A stretch of 64,000 nt of DNA. Origin: an uncultured Microbacteriaceae bacterium (GTDB taxonomy: Bacteria > Actinomycetota > Actinomycetes > Actinomycetales > Microbacteriaceae). A model generated the notes under the pieces. It saw nothing but the letters and a program-made list of their open reading frames with translations, was not told the origin of the DNA and made no database searches. The stretch is taken from assembly GCA_947487835.1 (NCBI GenBank), contig CANKXX010000006.1:308641-372640 (forward strand). The letters run 5' to 3'. Position 1 is the stretch's first letter. Every line of letters starts with the position of its first letter. The position numbers and the translations under genes are program-made. Below, piece by piece: positions 1 through 8,859 of this stretch.

Positions 1-377
1 GGCTGCCGGATCCGGACGGGCTCGGGGCGGCGCTCGCCGCGGCGCTGACCGCCCCCGACCTGTCGTCCCGGGAGGCGGCGCTCGGCGCCGCGTACACCGC
101 GCTCGCCGCCCGCTTCAACGCCGTCACGCCCGGCGACCCCGTGGACGGCTCGCTCCGCCCGTTCTGGGACCGCCCGGCCCTGGTGCTCGGGGCGGACCGG
201 TTCGCCCAGGCCGCCCTCGACGCGGTGCGGGACGAGGGCCTGCGTCGCTTCCCCCCGATCGGATCGGTGGATCACCTGGCCGACAGCACCGACGTGCTCA
301 GCGACCCGGCCCGGGTGGCGGCGTTCCGCCCCGTGTACGCCGCCGTGGACCGGGACCTCCACCCGCCCGCGCAGTAG
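1..377 (+). CDS. C-terminal fragment of a DUF4037-like protein (partial)
   Basis: This is the 3' end of a gene that begins left of the window; the reading frame is open from position 3 to a TAG at 375-377. The visible 124 residues include FWDRPALVLGADRF, then PPIGSVDHLADSTDVLSD. These resemble the C-terminal region of DUF4037 proteins, which lie near nucleotidyltransferase-like domains. An internal ATG at 141 exists, but the frame is open upstream with the same composition, so it is not taken as the start. The family assignment is from motif memory and is moderate. The last codons lie inside a 17-bp tandem repeat that continues past the stop. Confidence 0.55.
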   Translation, partial: LPDPDGLGAALAAALTAPDLSSREAALGAAYTALAARFNAVTPGDPVDGSLRPFWDRPALVLGADRFAQAALDAVRDEGLRRFPPIGSVDHLADSTDVLSDPARVAAFRPVYAAVDRDLHPPAQ

Positions 378-436
378 ACAGGGCCGCGAAGTAGACAGAG
401 CCGCGCAGTAGACGAAGCCGCGCAGTAGACAGGGCC
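369..436. repeat. 17-bp tandem repeat, four copies, overlapping a stop codon
   Basis: Four head-to-tail 17-bp units (369-385, 386-402, 403-419, 420-436) share the core GCGCAGTAGAC; copies 1 and 4 are identical. Copy 1 contains the TAG stop of the upstream gene, so slippage here would change only the untranslated spacer before the GH9 gene. Confidence 0.85.
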
Positions 437-510
437 GCGAGTGCGGCTTACGGTGGACCGCGATGTGTGGGGGGGGTCTCCGGACATCATCGAACAGAAC
501 GGAAGACACC

Positions 511-3363
511 GTGGTCTTTGCTTCTCGCCGTCCGGCCGCCCTCGTCGCTGCGCTCGGCGCCTCGACGCTCGTCTCGTCCCTCGTCCTGTCCGCGGCACCG
601 GCCGCGCAGGGCGCGGAGCAGCTTCCCGGCGATTTCGGGGCGTGGTTCACGTCCGCGAACATCGCCGACTCCCGCGTCGACGCCGACGGATCGCTCTGCG
701 TCGATGTGCCCGGCGGCCTCACCAACCCCTGGGACGCGATCGTCGGGCTGAACGGGGTGGCCATCGAGGAGGGCACGACCTACGCGCTCTCCTTCGATGC
801 CCGTGCGACCGACCCGCGCGTCGTCCGGGCGCTCATCGGGGAGAACGGCGGCGCCTACCGCACCGCGGTCGACGAGAGCCCGGCGCTCACGGCCGACGGG
901 GTCACGTTCGATTACACCTTCACGCCGACCCTCTCGTTCCCGGCCGTGGCCGCGCCCGACGCGCCGGAGGGGCAGATCGCCTTCCAGCTGGGCGGGGCGA
1001 GCGAGGACTGGACCTTCTGCCTCGACCGGGTGTCCCTGGTCAGCGACGCCGAGCCCGACGTGTACGTCCCGGAGACGGGTCCGCGGGTACGGGTGAACCA
1101 GGTGGGCTACCTGCCCGACGGCCCCAAGCGGGCGACGCTCGTGACGGACGCGACCGCGCCGGTCGCATGGTCCCTGCTGAGTGACGGCGAGGCCGTCGCG
1201 GAGGGCACGAGCACACCACGTGGCGTCGACCCCACCGCCGGTCTGAACGTGCACACCATCGACTTCGGCGCCGTCAGCGAGCCGGGCGTGTACACGCTCG
1301 TCGCGGAAGGCGAGACCAGCTACGAGTTCGCGGTGGACGTGGACATCTACCAGCAGCTCCGATACGACGCGCTGAACTACTTCTATCTGGCCCGCAGCGG
1401 CATCGACATCGACGCCGCCATCGTCGGCGAGGAGTACGCCCGGGAGGCCGGCCACGTCAACGACCCCGAGCGGACCCGCACCGACAGCGCGAACCGGGGG
1501 GACTACGGGGTGGGCTGCCAGGACCCCGTCGACTTCATGGCCGGCTGGACCTGCGACTACACGCTCGACGCCCCCGGCGGCTGGTACGACGCGGGCGATC
1601 ACGGCAAGTACGTCGTGAACGGGGGCATCGCCGTCAGTCAGCTCCTCGGCACCTACGAGCGGACGATCACCTCGCCGACCGCCGCAGCCGGGGCGCTGGA
1701 CGACGACACGCTGAACCTGCCGGAGACGGGCAACGACGTGCCGGACGCCCTCGACGAGGCCCGGTGGGAGCTCGAGTGGATGCTCCGCATGCAGGTGCCC
1801 GCGGGGCAGCCGCTGGCCGGCATGGTGCATCACAAGCTGCACGACGACGGCTGGACCGGACTCCCGCTGCTTCCCGCCGACGACCCCCAGGAGCGTGAGC
1901 TGCACCGTCCCTCGACCGCGGCGACCCTGAACCTTGCCGCGGTCGCGGCGCAGGGAGCACGACTGTGGGCCGCGTACGACGGGGAGTTCGCGGACGAGTT
2001 ACTGGGGGCCGCGCGCACCGCGTGGACCGCGGCGCTGCAGACGCCGGACCTTCACGCACCGGCCGAGGACGGCAACGACGGCGGCGGCGCCTACGACGAC
2101 ACGAACGTCGGGGACGAGTTCTACTGGGCCGCAGCGGAGCTGTTCCTCAGCACGGGGGATCAGGAGTTCGAGGACCACGTCCTCGCCAGCGAGTACAACA
2201 ACGCGGACATCTGGAGCCCCAGCGGCATGGACTGGAAGGCGACGGCGGCCCTCGGCCGGCTCGACCTCGCGACCGTGTCGTCCGACATCCCGGGCCGGGA
2301 GGCCATCCGCGCCTCGGTCGTGGCGGGCGCCGACAGGTACCTCGCCTGGCAGGCGGCGCAGCCGTTCGGCAGCGCCTACCCCGGTACGGCGGAGGGCCTC
2401 TACGAGTGGGGCTCCAACAGCATGGTCCTCAACAACCAGATCGTCGTCGCGACGGCCTTCGACCTCACCGGCGACGACCGGTACCGGGCCGCGGTGCTCG
2501 AGTCCATGGACTACCTCCTGGGCCGGAACGCGCTGAACAACTCCTATGTCACGGGATACGGCGACGTCTACTCCGAGAACCAGCACAGCCGGTGGTTCGC
2601 GCACTCGCTGAACCCCGAGCTGCCGAAGCCGCCCGTCGGCTCCATCGCCGGTGGTCCGAACTCGTCCATCCAGGATCCGGTCGCCCAGGCCGTGTTCGGC
2701 GGCGAGTGCGTGCCCCAGTTCTGCTACCTCGACGACATCCAGTCCTGGTCGACGAACGAGATCACCATCAACTGGAACTCCGCGCTGTCCTGGGTCGCGT
2801 CCTTCGTCGCCGACCAGGCGGGTGGCGCGGCGGAGGCGGGACGCGTGGTCCGCGTCACCGCCGACCCGGCCGACGCCGCGGCCATCGAGGGCGAGACCGT
2901 CTCGTTCAGCGCGGCGGCGACCGGTGACCCCGCGGCCGACGTGCGGTGGCAGAGCCTCGAGGACGGGGCGTGGGCCGACATCGCGGGCGCGACGGAGGAG
3001 ACCCTGACGTTCGCAGCCCGGCTGGACCAGGACGGAACGGCGTTCCGGGCCGTGTTCACGAACCAGTACGGGTGGGCGGCCACGGAGGCGGCGACGCTGA
3101 CGGTGACGGCTGCCGTCCCGGCTCCGAGTCCTACTCCCACGCCCGGCGCGTCCCCCGCTCCCGCCCCGGCTCCGCCGTCCGGCGGCGGCGAGGGCGACGG
3201 ATCCGGAGTGGCGGGGCCCGGGGGAGCGGCTGGACCCGACGCGCTCGGCTACACGGGTGGCGGCGTCGACGGGCGGCTCGCGTGGGCGGCCGCGGCCCTG
3301 GTGCTCGCGGGGGCCTGTGCTCTGACGGTCACCGCGCGACGGCGTCGAGGCGCCGCGCGCTGA
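511..3363 (+). CDS. Secreted GH9 cellulase (endoglucanase) with CBM, Ig-like domains and sorting-signal-like tail
   Basis: Predicted to hydrolyse beta-1,4-glucan (cellulose-type) outside the cell. A GTG start at 511 is chosen because GGAAG lies just upstream and a clean signal peptide follows; the frame is open to an ATG at 463. Order in 950 residues: signal peptide (about 1-35), CBM4/9-like module (about 36-185), CelD_N Ig-like domain beginning [11 protein letters not shown] (about 190-285), GH9 catalytic domain (about 290-775), a second Ig-like domain (about 785-875), a Pro/Gly-rich linker, then LGYTGG, a hydrophobic stretch and an Arg-rich end. GH9 hallmarks are visible: [12 protein letters not shown] with D360 and D363, and the signature ending [11 protein letters not shown] with the general-acid Glu750. 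The tail looks like a sortase signal of the LPXTG/LAXTG type, so the enzyme may be wall-displayed; anchoring is inferred. Confidence 0.93.
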   Translation: MVFASRRPAALVAALGASTLVSSLVLSAAPAAQGAEQLPGDFGAWFTSANIADSRVDADGSLCVDVPGGLTNPWDAIVGLNGVAIEEGTTYALSFDARATDPRVVRALIGENGGAYRTAVDESPALTADGVTFDYTFTPTLSFPAVAAPDAPEGQIAFQLGGASEDWTFCLDRVSLVSDAEPDVYVPETGPRVRVNQVGYLPDGPKRATLVTDATAPVAWSLLSDGEAVAEGTSTPRGVDPTAGLNVHTIDFGAVSEPGVYTLVAEGETSYEFAVDVDIYQQLRYDALNYFYLARSGIDIDAAIVGEEYAREAGHVNDPERTRTDSANRGDYGVGCQDPVDFMAGWTCDYTLDAPGGWYDAGDHGKYVVNGGIAVSQLLGTYERTITSPTAAAGALDDDTLNLPETGNDVPDALDEARWELEWMLRMQVPAGQPLAGMVHHKLHDDGWTGLPLLPADDPQERELHRPSTAATLNLAAVAAQGARLWAAYDGEFADELLGAARTAWTAALQTPDLHAPAEDGNDGGGAYDDTNVGDEFYWAAAELFLSTGDQEFEDHVLASEYNNADIWSPSGMDWKATAALGRLDLATVSSDIPGREAIRASVVAGADRYLAWQAAQPFGSAYPGTAEGLYEWGSNSMVLNNQIVVATAFDLTGDDRYRAAVLESMDYLLGRNALNNSYVTGYGDVYSENQHSRWFAHSLNPELPKPPVGSIAGGPNSSIQDPVAQAVFGGECVPQFCYLDDIQSWSTNEITINWNSALSWVASFVADQAGGAAEAGRVVRVTADPADAAAIEGETVSFSAAATGDPAADVRWQSLEDGAWADIAGATEETLTFAARLDQDGTAFRAVFTNQYGWAATEAATLTVTAAVPAPSPTPTPGASPAPAPAPPSGGGEGDGSGVAGPGGAAGPDALGYTGGGVDGRLAWAAAALVLAGACALTVTARRRRGAAR

Positions 3364-3417
3364 CGCGGGGGTCCCCGGACACCGCGGCGCCGGCCGAAGG
3401 GCCCGGATCGGGCGGCA

Positions 3418-3750
3418 TCACTCCACGCAGAACTCGTTGCCCTCCGGGTCCTGCAGCACGATGTGGTCCGGGTACTCCGCCTGCACGCGGGCGCCGAGCG
3501 CGACCAGCCGGGCCACCTCGTCCGCGATGCTGCCGGGCGCGCGGAGGTCGAAGTGCATCCGGTTCTTCGCGGTCTTCGACTCGGGCACCCGGGTGAACCA
3601 CATGTTCGGCGCGCCCCAGCCCGCGGCCTCGACGTAGGCCCGCTCCGACGTCGCGTCCTCGTCGACGGACGAGCCCAGCGCCCCGGCCCAGAAGCGCGCC
3701 GAGACCAGCGCGTCGCGGCAGTCGAACGTCACGGTCTTGATGACGGCCAT
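3418..3750 (-). CDS. VOC-family (glyoxalase-like) protein
   Basis: 110-aa single-domain protein of the vicinal oxygen chelate (glyoxalase/bleomycin-resistance) fold, starting MAVIKTVTFDCRD and ending VLQDPEGNEFCVE. The typical features are the N-terminal beta strand, an NRMHFDLRA segment with a metal-ligand-like His, and the C-terminal DPEGNEF motif. The frame extends far upstream, but the ATG at 3750 matches family length. It lies on the same strand as, and just downstream of, the sugar ABC permeases but has no obvious link to them. Substrate unknown; many such proteins are annotated only as glyoxalase-like. Confidence 0.8.
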   Translation of the reverse strand: MAVIKTVTFDCRDALVSARFWAGALGSSVDEDATSERAYVEAAGWGAPNMWFTRVPESKTAKNRMHFDLRAPGSIADEVARLVALGARVQAEYPDHIVLQDPEGNEFCVE

Positions 3751-3830
3751 GGCCGAAAGGGTAGTTCGGTCCCGCGCCGCCGCGCCATCCCCGTCCGGAA
3801 GCGACCGGGAGTGACCGGGATCGACACCGC

Positions 3831-4730
3831 TCAGCCCTTGAGGCCGGAGAGGGTCATCGTCGCCACGAACTGCTTCTGCGCGAACAGGAAGAACAGGATG
3901 AGCGGCAGCGTCGCCACGACGTTGCCCGCCATCAGCAGCTCCCACTGGGTGCGCCGCGTGCTGTGGAAGTTCGCGAGCCCGAGCTGCAGGGTGAACGCGT
4001 CGTCGTTGTTGATGGCGATCAGCGGCCAGACGAGGTCGTTCCACGAGCTCAGCAGCGTGAAGATCGCGAGCGTCGCCAGCGCCGGCTTCGCGAGCGGGAG
4101 CACGAGGTGGAAGAACACCTGCCAGCGGTTCGCGCCGTCGATGCGCCCGGCCTCCTCGACCTCCGCGGGGATCGACAGGAAGAACTGCCGCATGAGGAAG
4201 ATGCCGAACGCGGACGCCAGCCACGGCACGATCGCGGCGCCGAGGGCGTCGATGAGGCCGAGCCGCGCGAACAGGATGTAGGTCGGGATCATGAGGAGCT
4301 GGGTCGGGATCATGATCGTCGCGATGATCAGGAAGATGCCGACCGTGCGGCCGCGGAAGCGGAGCCGCGCGAAGCCGTAGCCCGCCAGCGAGCAGAGCAC
4401 GAGGTGCGACACGATGGCGGACGCCGACACGATGACCGTGTTGGCCAGCCAGCGCAGCACATCCGTCTCCGCGAACAGGGTCGCGTAGCCGCTGAAGTCG
4501 AGCCGCGAGGGGAAGAAGGGCGGCGGAAAGGCGATGAGCTCCTTGGCGGGCGACACGGAGGCCAGGAACATCTGCGCGAACGGGAGGACGAACAGCAGCG
4601 CGATCGGCGCGAGCACGAGGTGCCAGGCGGAGGGGCGCCTACGACGCCCGTGCCGGGGATGCTGGGCGCCGAGCTGCTCGCGGGCGACACTCGCGCCCGC
4701 GTCCGTCGCGGTGGTGATGATCGCCGTCAT
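3831..4730 (-). CDS. Carbohydrate ABC transporter permease, MalG type
   Basis: Inner-membrane subunit of a CUT1-type sugar importer, 299 aa with about six transmembrane segments. The cytoplasmic EAA loop that docks the ATPase is visible (VEEAGRIDGANRWQVFF). It ends with MTLSGLKG, a typical MalG-type terminus. Its ATG overlaps the stop of the upstream permease by one base (TGATG), which points to translational coupling. The open frame continues upstream, but MTAIITTATDAG fits the family start. Substrate cannot be told from sequence. Confidence 0.93.
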   Translation of the reverse strand: MTAIITTATDAGASVAREQLGAQHPRHGRRRRPSAWHLVLAPIALLFVLPFAQMFLASVSPAKELIAFPPPFFPSRLDFSGYATLFAETDVLRWLANTVIVSASAIVSHLVLCSLAGYGFARLRFRGRTVGIFLIIATIMIPTQLLMIPTYILFARLGLIDALGAAIVPWLASAFGIFLMRQFFLSIPAEVEEAGRIDGANRWQVFFHLVLPLAKPALATLAIFTLLSSWNDLVWPLIAINNDDAFTLQLGLANFHSTRRTQWELLMAGNVVATLPLILFFLFAQKQFVATMTLSGLKG

Positions 4731-5686
4731 CAGAAGGCCTCCATTCCCTTGCGCCGCGAGTAGATCACGACGCCGATGGTCACGAGCAGGGTGAAGCCGA
4801 AGAGCACGTACGCGACCGCCGAGCCGTAGCCGAACTCCAGGCTGCGGAACGCCTTCTCCCAGAGGTAGTAGACGATGGTCTTCGTCGCGTCGAGCGGCCC
4901 GCCCCGGGTGGTCGTGTAGACGAGGTCGAAGAGCTGGATCGAGCCGATCGTCTGCCAGATGGCGGTGAAGACCGTGACGGGCGCCAGCTGCGGCCAGGAG
5001 ACGCTCCAGAACGACTGCCAGCGGTTGGCCCCGTCGAGCCGGGCGGCCTCGAGCAGTTCCTGCGGCACGTCCTGCAGGGCGGCGAGGTAGAGCACCGTGG
5101 TGAACGCGGCCTGCCCCCACAGGGACATGAGCGCGATCACGAGCATCGCCTGCCCCTCGTCCTCGAGCCACCCCTGGGTGGGCAGCCCGACCGTGCGCAG
5201 GACGTTGTTCGCGAGCCCGAACTGCGGGCTGAACAGGTAGGTGGAGAGGATGCCGGTCGCCGCCGCAGAGGCCACGAACGGCACGAAGATCGCGGTGCGG
5301 TAGAGGCCGATGAAGCGGATCTTGCGGTTGAGCGCGACGGCGAGGAACAGGCCGGCGAGCACGGACATCGGCACGAACAGCACCGTGTAGAGGCCGGTGT
5401 GCTGCGCGGCGGCGTAGAAGTCCGCGTCCGAGACGAGCTCGGCGTAGTTCCCGCCGCCCACGAACTCGGGCGGGGAGAAGCCGTCCCAGTCCTGGAGGGA
5501 GAGCAGGAACGCCCACACGGCGGGGAAGACGGACAGGCCGAGCACGAGCAGCGTCGCCGGGGCGACGAAGAGCCAGCCGCCGAGGTCGTCGCGCAGGGCG
5601 GCGATGCGGGAGCGGCGTCTGGCCGGGGGCAACGTTCCGCCCGCGGTATCCCGCTCCGCTCGCTCCCGCACCATCGTGTCGCTCAT
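4730..5686 (-). CDS. Carbohydrate ABC transporter permease, MalF type
   Basis: 318-aa permease partner of the MalG-type subunit. A charged N-terminus is followed by the first membrane span (WLFVAPATLLVLGLSVFPAV) and five more, with the EAA motif near LLEAARLDGANRWQSFW. It is the second gene of a binding protein-permease-permease operon. No ATPase is encoded nearby, which is common in actinobacteria where a shared MsiK-type ATPase serves several importers. The 154-nt spacer to the binding-protein gene (5687-5840) contains short degenerate direct repeats (units like GGTGTCAGG then ATCCGGG) and no gene. Confidence 0.93.
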   Translation of the reverse strand: MSDTMVRERAERDTAGGTLPPARRRSRIAALRDDLGGWLFVAPATLLVLGLSVFPAVWAFLLSLQDWDGFSPPEFVGGGNYAELVSDADFYAAAQHTGLYTVLFVPMSVLAGLFLAVALNRKIRFIGLYRTAIFVPFVASAAATGILSTYLFSPQFGLANNVLRTVGLPTQGWLEDEGQAMLVIALMSLWGQAAFTTVLYLAALQDVPQELLEAARLDGANRWQSFWSVSWPQLAPVTVFTAIWQTIGSIQLFDLVYTTTRGGPLDATKTIVYYLWEKAFRSLEFGYGSAVAYVLFGFTLLVTIGVVIYSRRKGMEAF

Positions 5687-5840
5687 CTCGCCACCGCCGC
5701 CGTTCTCCGTCGTGTCTCGTGTCGTGTGTCGTGCTGCGCCCGGTCGTGCCGCACCGGGGTGTCAGGGATCCGGGTGTCAGGCATCCGGGCGTCGGGAGCC
5801 CGCGGGTGGGGATGCGCCGGTGGGCCGATGTGGCCGGCGG

Positions 5841-7148
5841 TCAGTCCGCCAGCGCCTCGTCGGCCTCGTCCGCGGCCGCCTCGAGCGCGGTCTTCGCGTC
5901 GCCCTTGCCCTGCAGCACCTCGGCGATCGCGTTGGCGATGGCCTCGGAGAGGCCCACGTAGCCGGGCACCGTCGGCCGGGCCTGCACGGCGTTCTCCGCG
6001 TTCGCGGCCATGATGTCGAGGCCGGGCAGCGCCTCGACCTGCTTCTTGAAGGCGTCCGACTCGATCTCGCTCGTGCGCAGCGGGAGGTTGCCGTAGGCGA
6101 CGTTCCAGCGCTCGTCCTGCTCGGCCGCGGTCAGCCAGGCGGCGAACTCGGTGACCCAGTACGCGCGGTTCGCATCCTGGTGGTCGAAGAGGGCCCAGAT
6201 GTCGGGGCCGGACACCGTCTGGTGGTCGCCGTCCGTGCCCGGCAGCACCGTGACGCCGTAGTTCGTGCCCGCGGTGTTGAGGTCGTAGAGCTGCCAGGGG
6301 CCCGAGGTCATCATGCCGATGCGGTCGGCGGCGAAGAGCTGGGCGAACTTCGTGTCGGTCTGGTCGAGGTAGATGCTGCCGTCGTCGACGGCCATGCCGC
6401 GCAGGAACTCGAGGGCGGCGACGCCCTCCTCGGAGTCGAAGGCGGCCTGGGTCTGGTCCTCGGTCAGGATCTCGCCGCCGTTCTGCCACAGGTGCGGCCA
6501 GAACTGCCAGGTGGTCTCCTCGGAGCCCGAGACGGAGTAGGCGTAGCCGTAGGTGTCCGACGCGGGGTCGCTGAGCGCCGCGGCCGCCTCCCGGAAGTCG
6601 TCCCAGCTCCAGTCCTCGGTGGGGTACTCGACGCCCGCGGCGTCGAACACGGTCTTGTTGTAGATGAGCGAGATGTTGTCCACGAGCGCCGGGAAGCCGA
6701 TGACCGATCCGCCGGTCGGCTGCACGGTGGCCCGCGCGGCCTCGCTGAACTCCTCCCACTTCAGGTCGGCGTCCTCGGTGCGGTCGCTGATGTCCAGCGT
6801 GCGCTTGGACGACTCCAGCTGGCTCGCCCAGCTGCCGAACGCGTAGGACATGTCGGGGTAGGTGCCGCTCGAGAACCCGGCGGACAGCTTCTGCAGTAGC
6901 TCCTCCGTGCTCGACGCGCCCTCGGACACGTCGATGGTGACGTTCGGGTGCTCCTCCTCGAACTCGGCGGCCAGGTCCTCGAGCAGGGTCTGGGCCGCCT
7001 CGGTCTGCCCGGTCCACCAGGAGATCGTGACGTCGGCGTCCTCTTCGAGCTCGGTGGCGCCCTGGGGGCTGCCGGAACATCCGGCGAGTGCCACGACCGC
7101 GAGGGCCGTGGCGGCGGCGGTGACGACGGGACGACGGTGTCGGATCAC
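5841..7148 (-). CDS. Extracellular sugar-binding lipoprotein of ABC importer
   Basis: 435-aa solute-binding protein (family 1, maltose-binding-like). A GTG start at 7148 is preceded by AAGGAG at proper spacing; the open frame extends further but with no RBS. The signal ends in a lipobox (VVALAGCSG), so the mature protein is expected to be lipid-anchored outside the membrane. DVTISWWTG and ...EFEEEHPNVTIDV are typical N-lobe sequences, and GSWASQL / SGPWQLYDL match family positions. First gene of the operon, divergent from the DeoR-type regulator. Substrate unknown; a plant oligosaccharide is plausible but only inferred. Confidence 0.93.
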   Translation of the reverse strand: MIRHRRPVVTAAATALAVVALAGCSGSPQGATELEEDADVTISWWTGQTEAAQTLLEDLAAEFEEEHPNVTIDVSEGASSTEELLQKLSAGFSSGTYPDMSYAFGSWASQLESSKRTLDISDRTEDADLKWEEFSEAARATVQPTGGSVIGFPALVDNISLIYNKTVFDAAGVEYPTEDWSWDDFREAAAALSDPASDTYGYAYSVSGSEETTWQFWPHLWQNGGEILTEDQTQAAFDSEEGVAALEFLRGMAVDDGSIYLDQTDTKFAQLFAADRIGMMTSGPWQLYDLNTAGTNYGVTVLPGTDGDHQTVSGPDIWALFDHQDANRAYWVTEFAAWLTAAEQDERWNVAYGNLPLRTSEIESDAFKKQVEALPGLDIMAANAENAVQARPTVPGYVGLSEAIANAIAEVLQGKGDAKTALEAAADEADEALAD

Positions 7149-7258
7149 GGGGGGCTCCTTGCTGGAGAGGGGGTCGCACGGGCGCGAATTGCCCTCATGT
7201 TGGTGCCGATCTGATCGTTTGACAATGAGAGTGGTCGAATCGCTCACTTCGACTGATT

Positions 7259-7271
7259 GTTCGTTACGAAC
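7259..7271. promoter_or_regulatory. Candidate operator between sugar importer and DeoR regulator
   Basis: A perfect 13-bp inverted repeat, GTTCGT-T-ACGAAC, lies in the 264-nt divergent region between the binding-protein gene (start 7148) and the deoR-type gene (start 7413). A -35-like TTGACA is at 7219-7224 on the + strand, without a clear partner -10. The position suggests an autoregulatory and operon-controlling site for the adjacent regulator. This is inference from symmetry and location only. Confidence 0.45.
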
Positions 7272-7412
7272 GCGTTTCCGGCGTCCTCTCTCCCTGTTTC
7301 CGGGGTCGCGGTGCTCCCGTGCTCGCCCACCGGCCGGCCCCCGGGCCGGGCCCACCGGTTGCGCGGTGAGCGATCCGCGCAACATAATGAGCGACTCAAG
7401 GGGGAGATCGCC

Positions 7413-8213
7413 ATGGCAACCGTCGTCACCCACGCTCCGCCCGCGGCCTCGGGCCGGCGCTCCCGCCGGATGATCGCCATCCTCGACCTGCTCGCCGAGC
7501 GGGGGAGCGTCTCCCTCGGCGAGCTGTCCGACACGCTCGCCATCTCGCCCGCGACGGCGAGGCGTGACCTGGCCCAGCTCGCCGAGCAGCGCCTCCTGCT
7601 GCGCACCCACGGCGGTGCGCGGCTCATCGACTCCCGCAACGAGCTGCCGGTCGCCCTGCGGGACTCCCGCTTCCAGGACGCGAAGCGCGCCATCGCCGCG
7701 GCCGCGGCCGACCTCGTGCCCCGCCAGCGCTACGCGGTCGCGCTGAGCGGCGGCACCACGGCGGCGAACGTCGCCCGGGCGCTGGCGAGCCACGACGAGC
7801 TGACCATCGTGACCAACTCGCTCACCATCGCCCAGCTCGTGATCACCTACCCCCGGCTGAAGGTCATCATGACCGGCGGAATCCTCCGCCCGGAGTCGCT
7901 CGAGCTCGTCGGGGTGCTCGCCGAGAACACGTTCAACGCCATCAACCTCGGCACCGCGATCCTCGGCACGGACGGGATCACAGCCGAGGGCGGCGTGACG
8001 ACCCACGACGAGACCGAGGCGCGCACAAACCGCGCCATGGCCACCCATGCCCAGCGCGTCGTCGTGGTCGCGGACGGCTCGAAGGTCGGCCGGCTCGCCC
8101 TGGCCCGCGTCGCGACCGCGGAGGAGATCGACGTGCTGATCACGGACGCGACCGCCGATGCGGCGGCGCTCGACGCCCTGCGGGAGCGCGGCGTCACGGT
8201 CCTGCAGGTCTGA
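7413..8213 (+). CDS. DeoR-family sugar operon regulator
   Basis: 266-aa repressor-type regulator. The N-terminal winged HTH is visible (MIAILDLLAERGSVSLGELS, then SPATARRDL and THGGA, the DeoR hallmark). It is followed by the DeoR C-terminal sugar-phosphate sensor domain (SGGTTAANVA, TNSL, GTDGITAEGGVTT, VADGSKVG). The ATG at 7413 has GGGGGAG upstream; an earlier in-frame ATG at 7257 has no RBS and adds a low-complexity tail. It is divergent from the sugar ABC importer and likely controls it in response to a phosphorylated sugar. Confidence 0.92.
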   Translation: MATVVTHAPPAASGRRSRRMIAILDLLAERGSVSLGELSDTLAISPATARRDLAQLAEQRLLLRTHGGARLIDSRNELPVALRDSRFQDAKRAIAAAAADLVPRQRYAVALSGGTTAANVARALASHDELTIVTNSLTIAQLVITYPRLKVIMTGGILRPESLELVGVLAENTFNAINLGTAILGTDGITAEGGVTTHDETEARTNRAMATHAQRVVVVADGSKVGRLALARVATAEEIDVLITDATADAAALDALRERGVTVLQV

Positions 8214-8315
8214 CCTACTCGGTGTCCCCTTCGTGGCCGCCCGCGATCGCCTGCACCCGTCGCCGCGCCCGCCGCTCCCGCCGCTCCCAGGTTCCGCGCC
8301 TATTCTTGATCCGTC

Positions 8316-8525
8316 ATGGATGAGTTCTGGTCGAATGCCCTCTGGTCGGTCACCCCTACGGTGCTCGTTGGCCTGATCTTCTGGTTCATCATGCGCTCCG
8401 TCATCCACGCCGACCGCAACGAGCGCAAGGCGTACGCCCAGGTCGAGGCCGCGGAGCGCGCCCGCATGGGGATGCCGCCCGCGGACGCGCCGCGCCCCGC
8501 CTCGGACTCGCGCCCCACCTCCTAG
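8316..8525 (+). CDS. Small single-span membrane protein
   Basis: 69-aa protein with one hydrophobic segment near the N-terminus (about residues 10-27, TPTVLVGLIFWFIMRSVI) followed by a charged, probably cytoplasmic, tail that may be helical (ERKAYAQVEAAERARMG). A -10-like TATTCT lies about 12 bp before the ATG, so the transcript may be nearly leaderless. It resembles small conserved membrane proteins seen in Microbacteriaceae, but I cannot assign a function. Confidence 0.7.
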   Translation: MDEFWSNALWSVTPTVLVGLIFWFIMRSVIHADRNERKAYAQVEAAERARMGMPPADAPRPASDSRPTS

Positions 8526-8564
8526 CGCACCCCGCCCCGCCCCGCCGGCCGGGCCATCCCCGCT

Positions 8565-8627
8565 CCTGCCCAGGCAGGGGCCGCGTGCGCAGGGTCACCC
8601 TGGGCAGGGTGCCTCTGCCTGGGCAGG
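8565..8627. repeat. Palindromic intergenic repeat, copy at clpC upstream region
   Basis: The 334-nt gap before clpC (8526-8859) holds a cluster of three related palindromes: CCTGCCCAGGCAGG (8565-8578), TCACCCTGGGCAGG (8595-8608) and CTGCCTGGGCAGG (8615-8627). The same arrangement recurs twice at 31137-31353. The rest of the gap is GC-rich with no ORF; TAGCAT at 8809-8814 is a possible -10 for clpC. Confidence 0.8.
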
Positions 8628-8859
8628 AACGCCTGCGGAAGCGCGCACACCGGCACGCCCGTCGAACCCGCCGCCCGCCGTCGCGCCTGCTGCCCAAGGC
8701 ACCCACCGACCGGTCCCGCACAGGGGCACGAGCATCGGGCCTATTCACAGGCAGGCAACCCGCTCACGCCCAGGGCGAACAGGGGCATGCAACGGGGGAT
8801 GCGCTCGTTAGCATCTGTGTATCGAAGCCGATCCCCTGCCCGGCTTCTAGGGAGACAAC

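Noticed and set aside
463..510. ATG at 463 as start of the GH9 gene
   Set aside because: It adds 16 residues ahead of the signal peptide with no RBS; GTG 511 has GGAAG at good spacing.
8762..8780. ClgR operator upstream of clpC
   Set aside because: GTTCGCC on the - strand is present, but the second half does not match the expected spacing and sequence.
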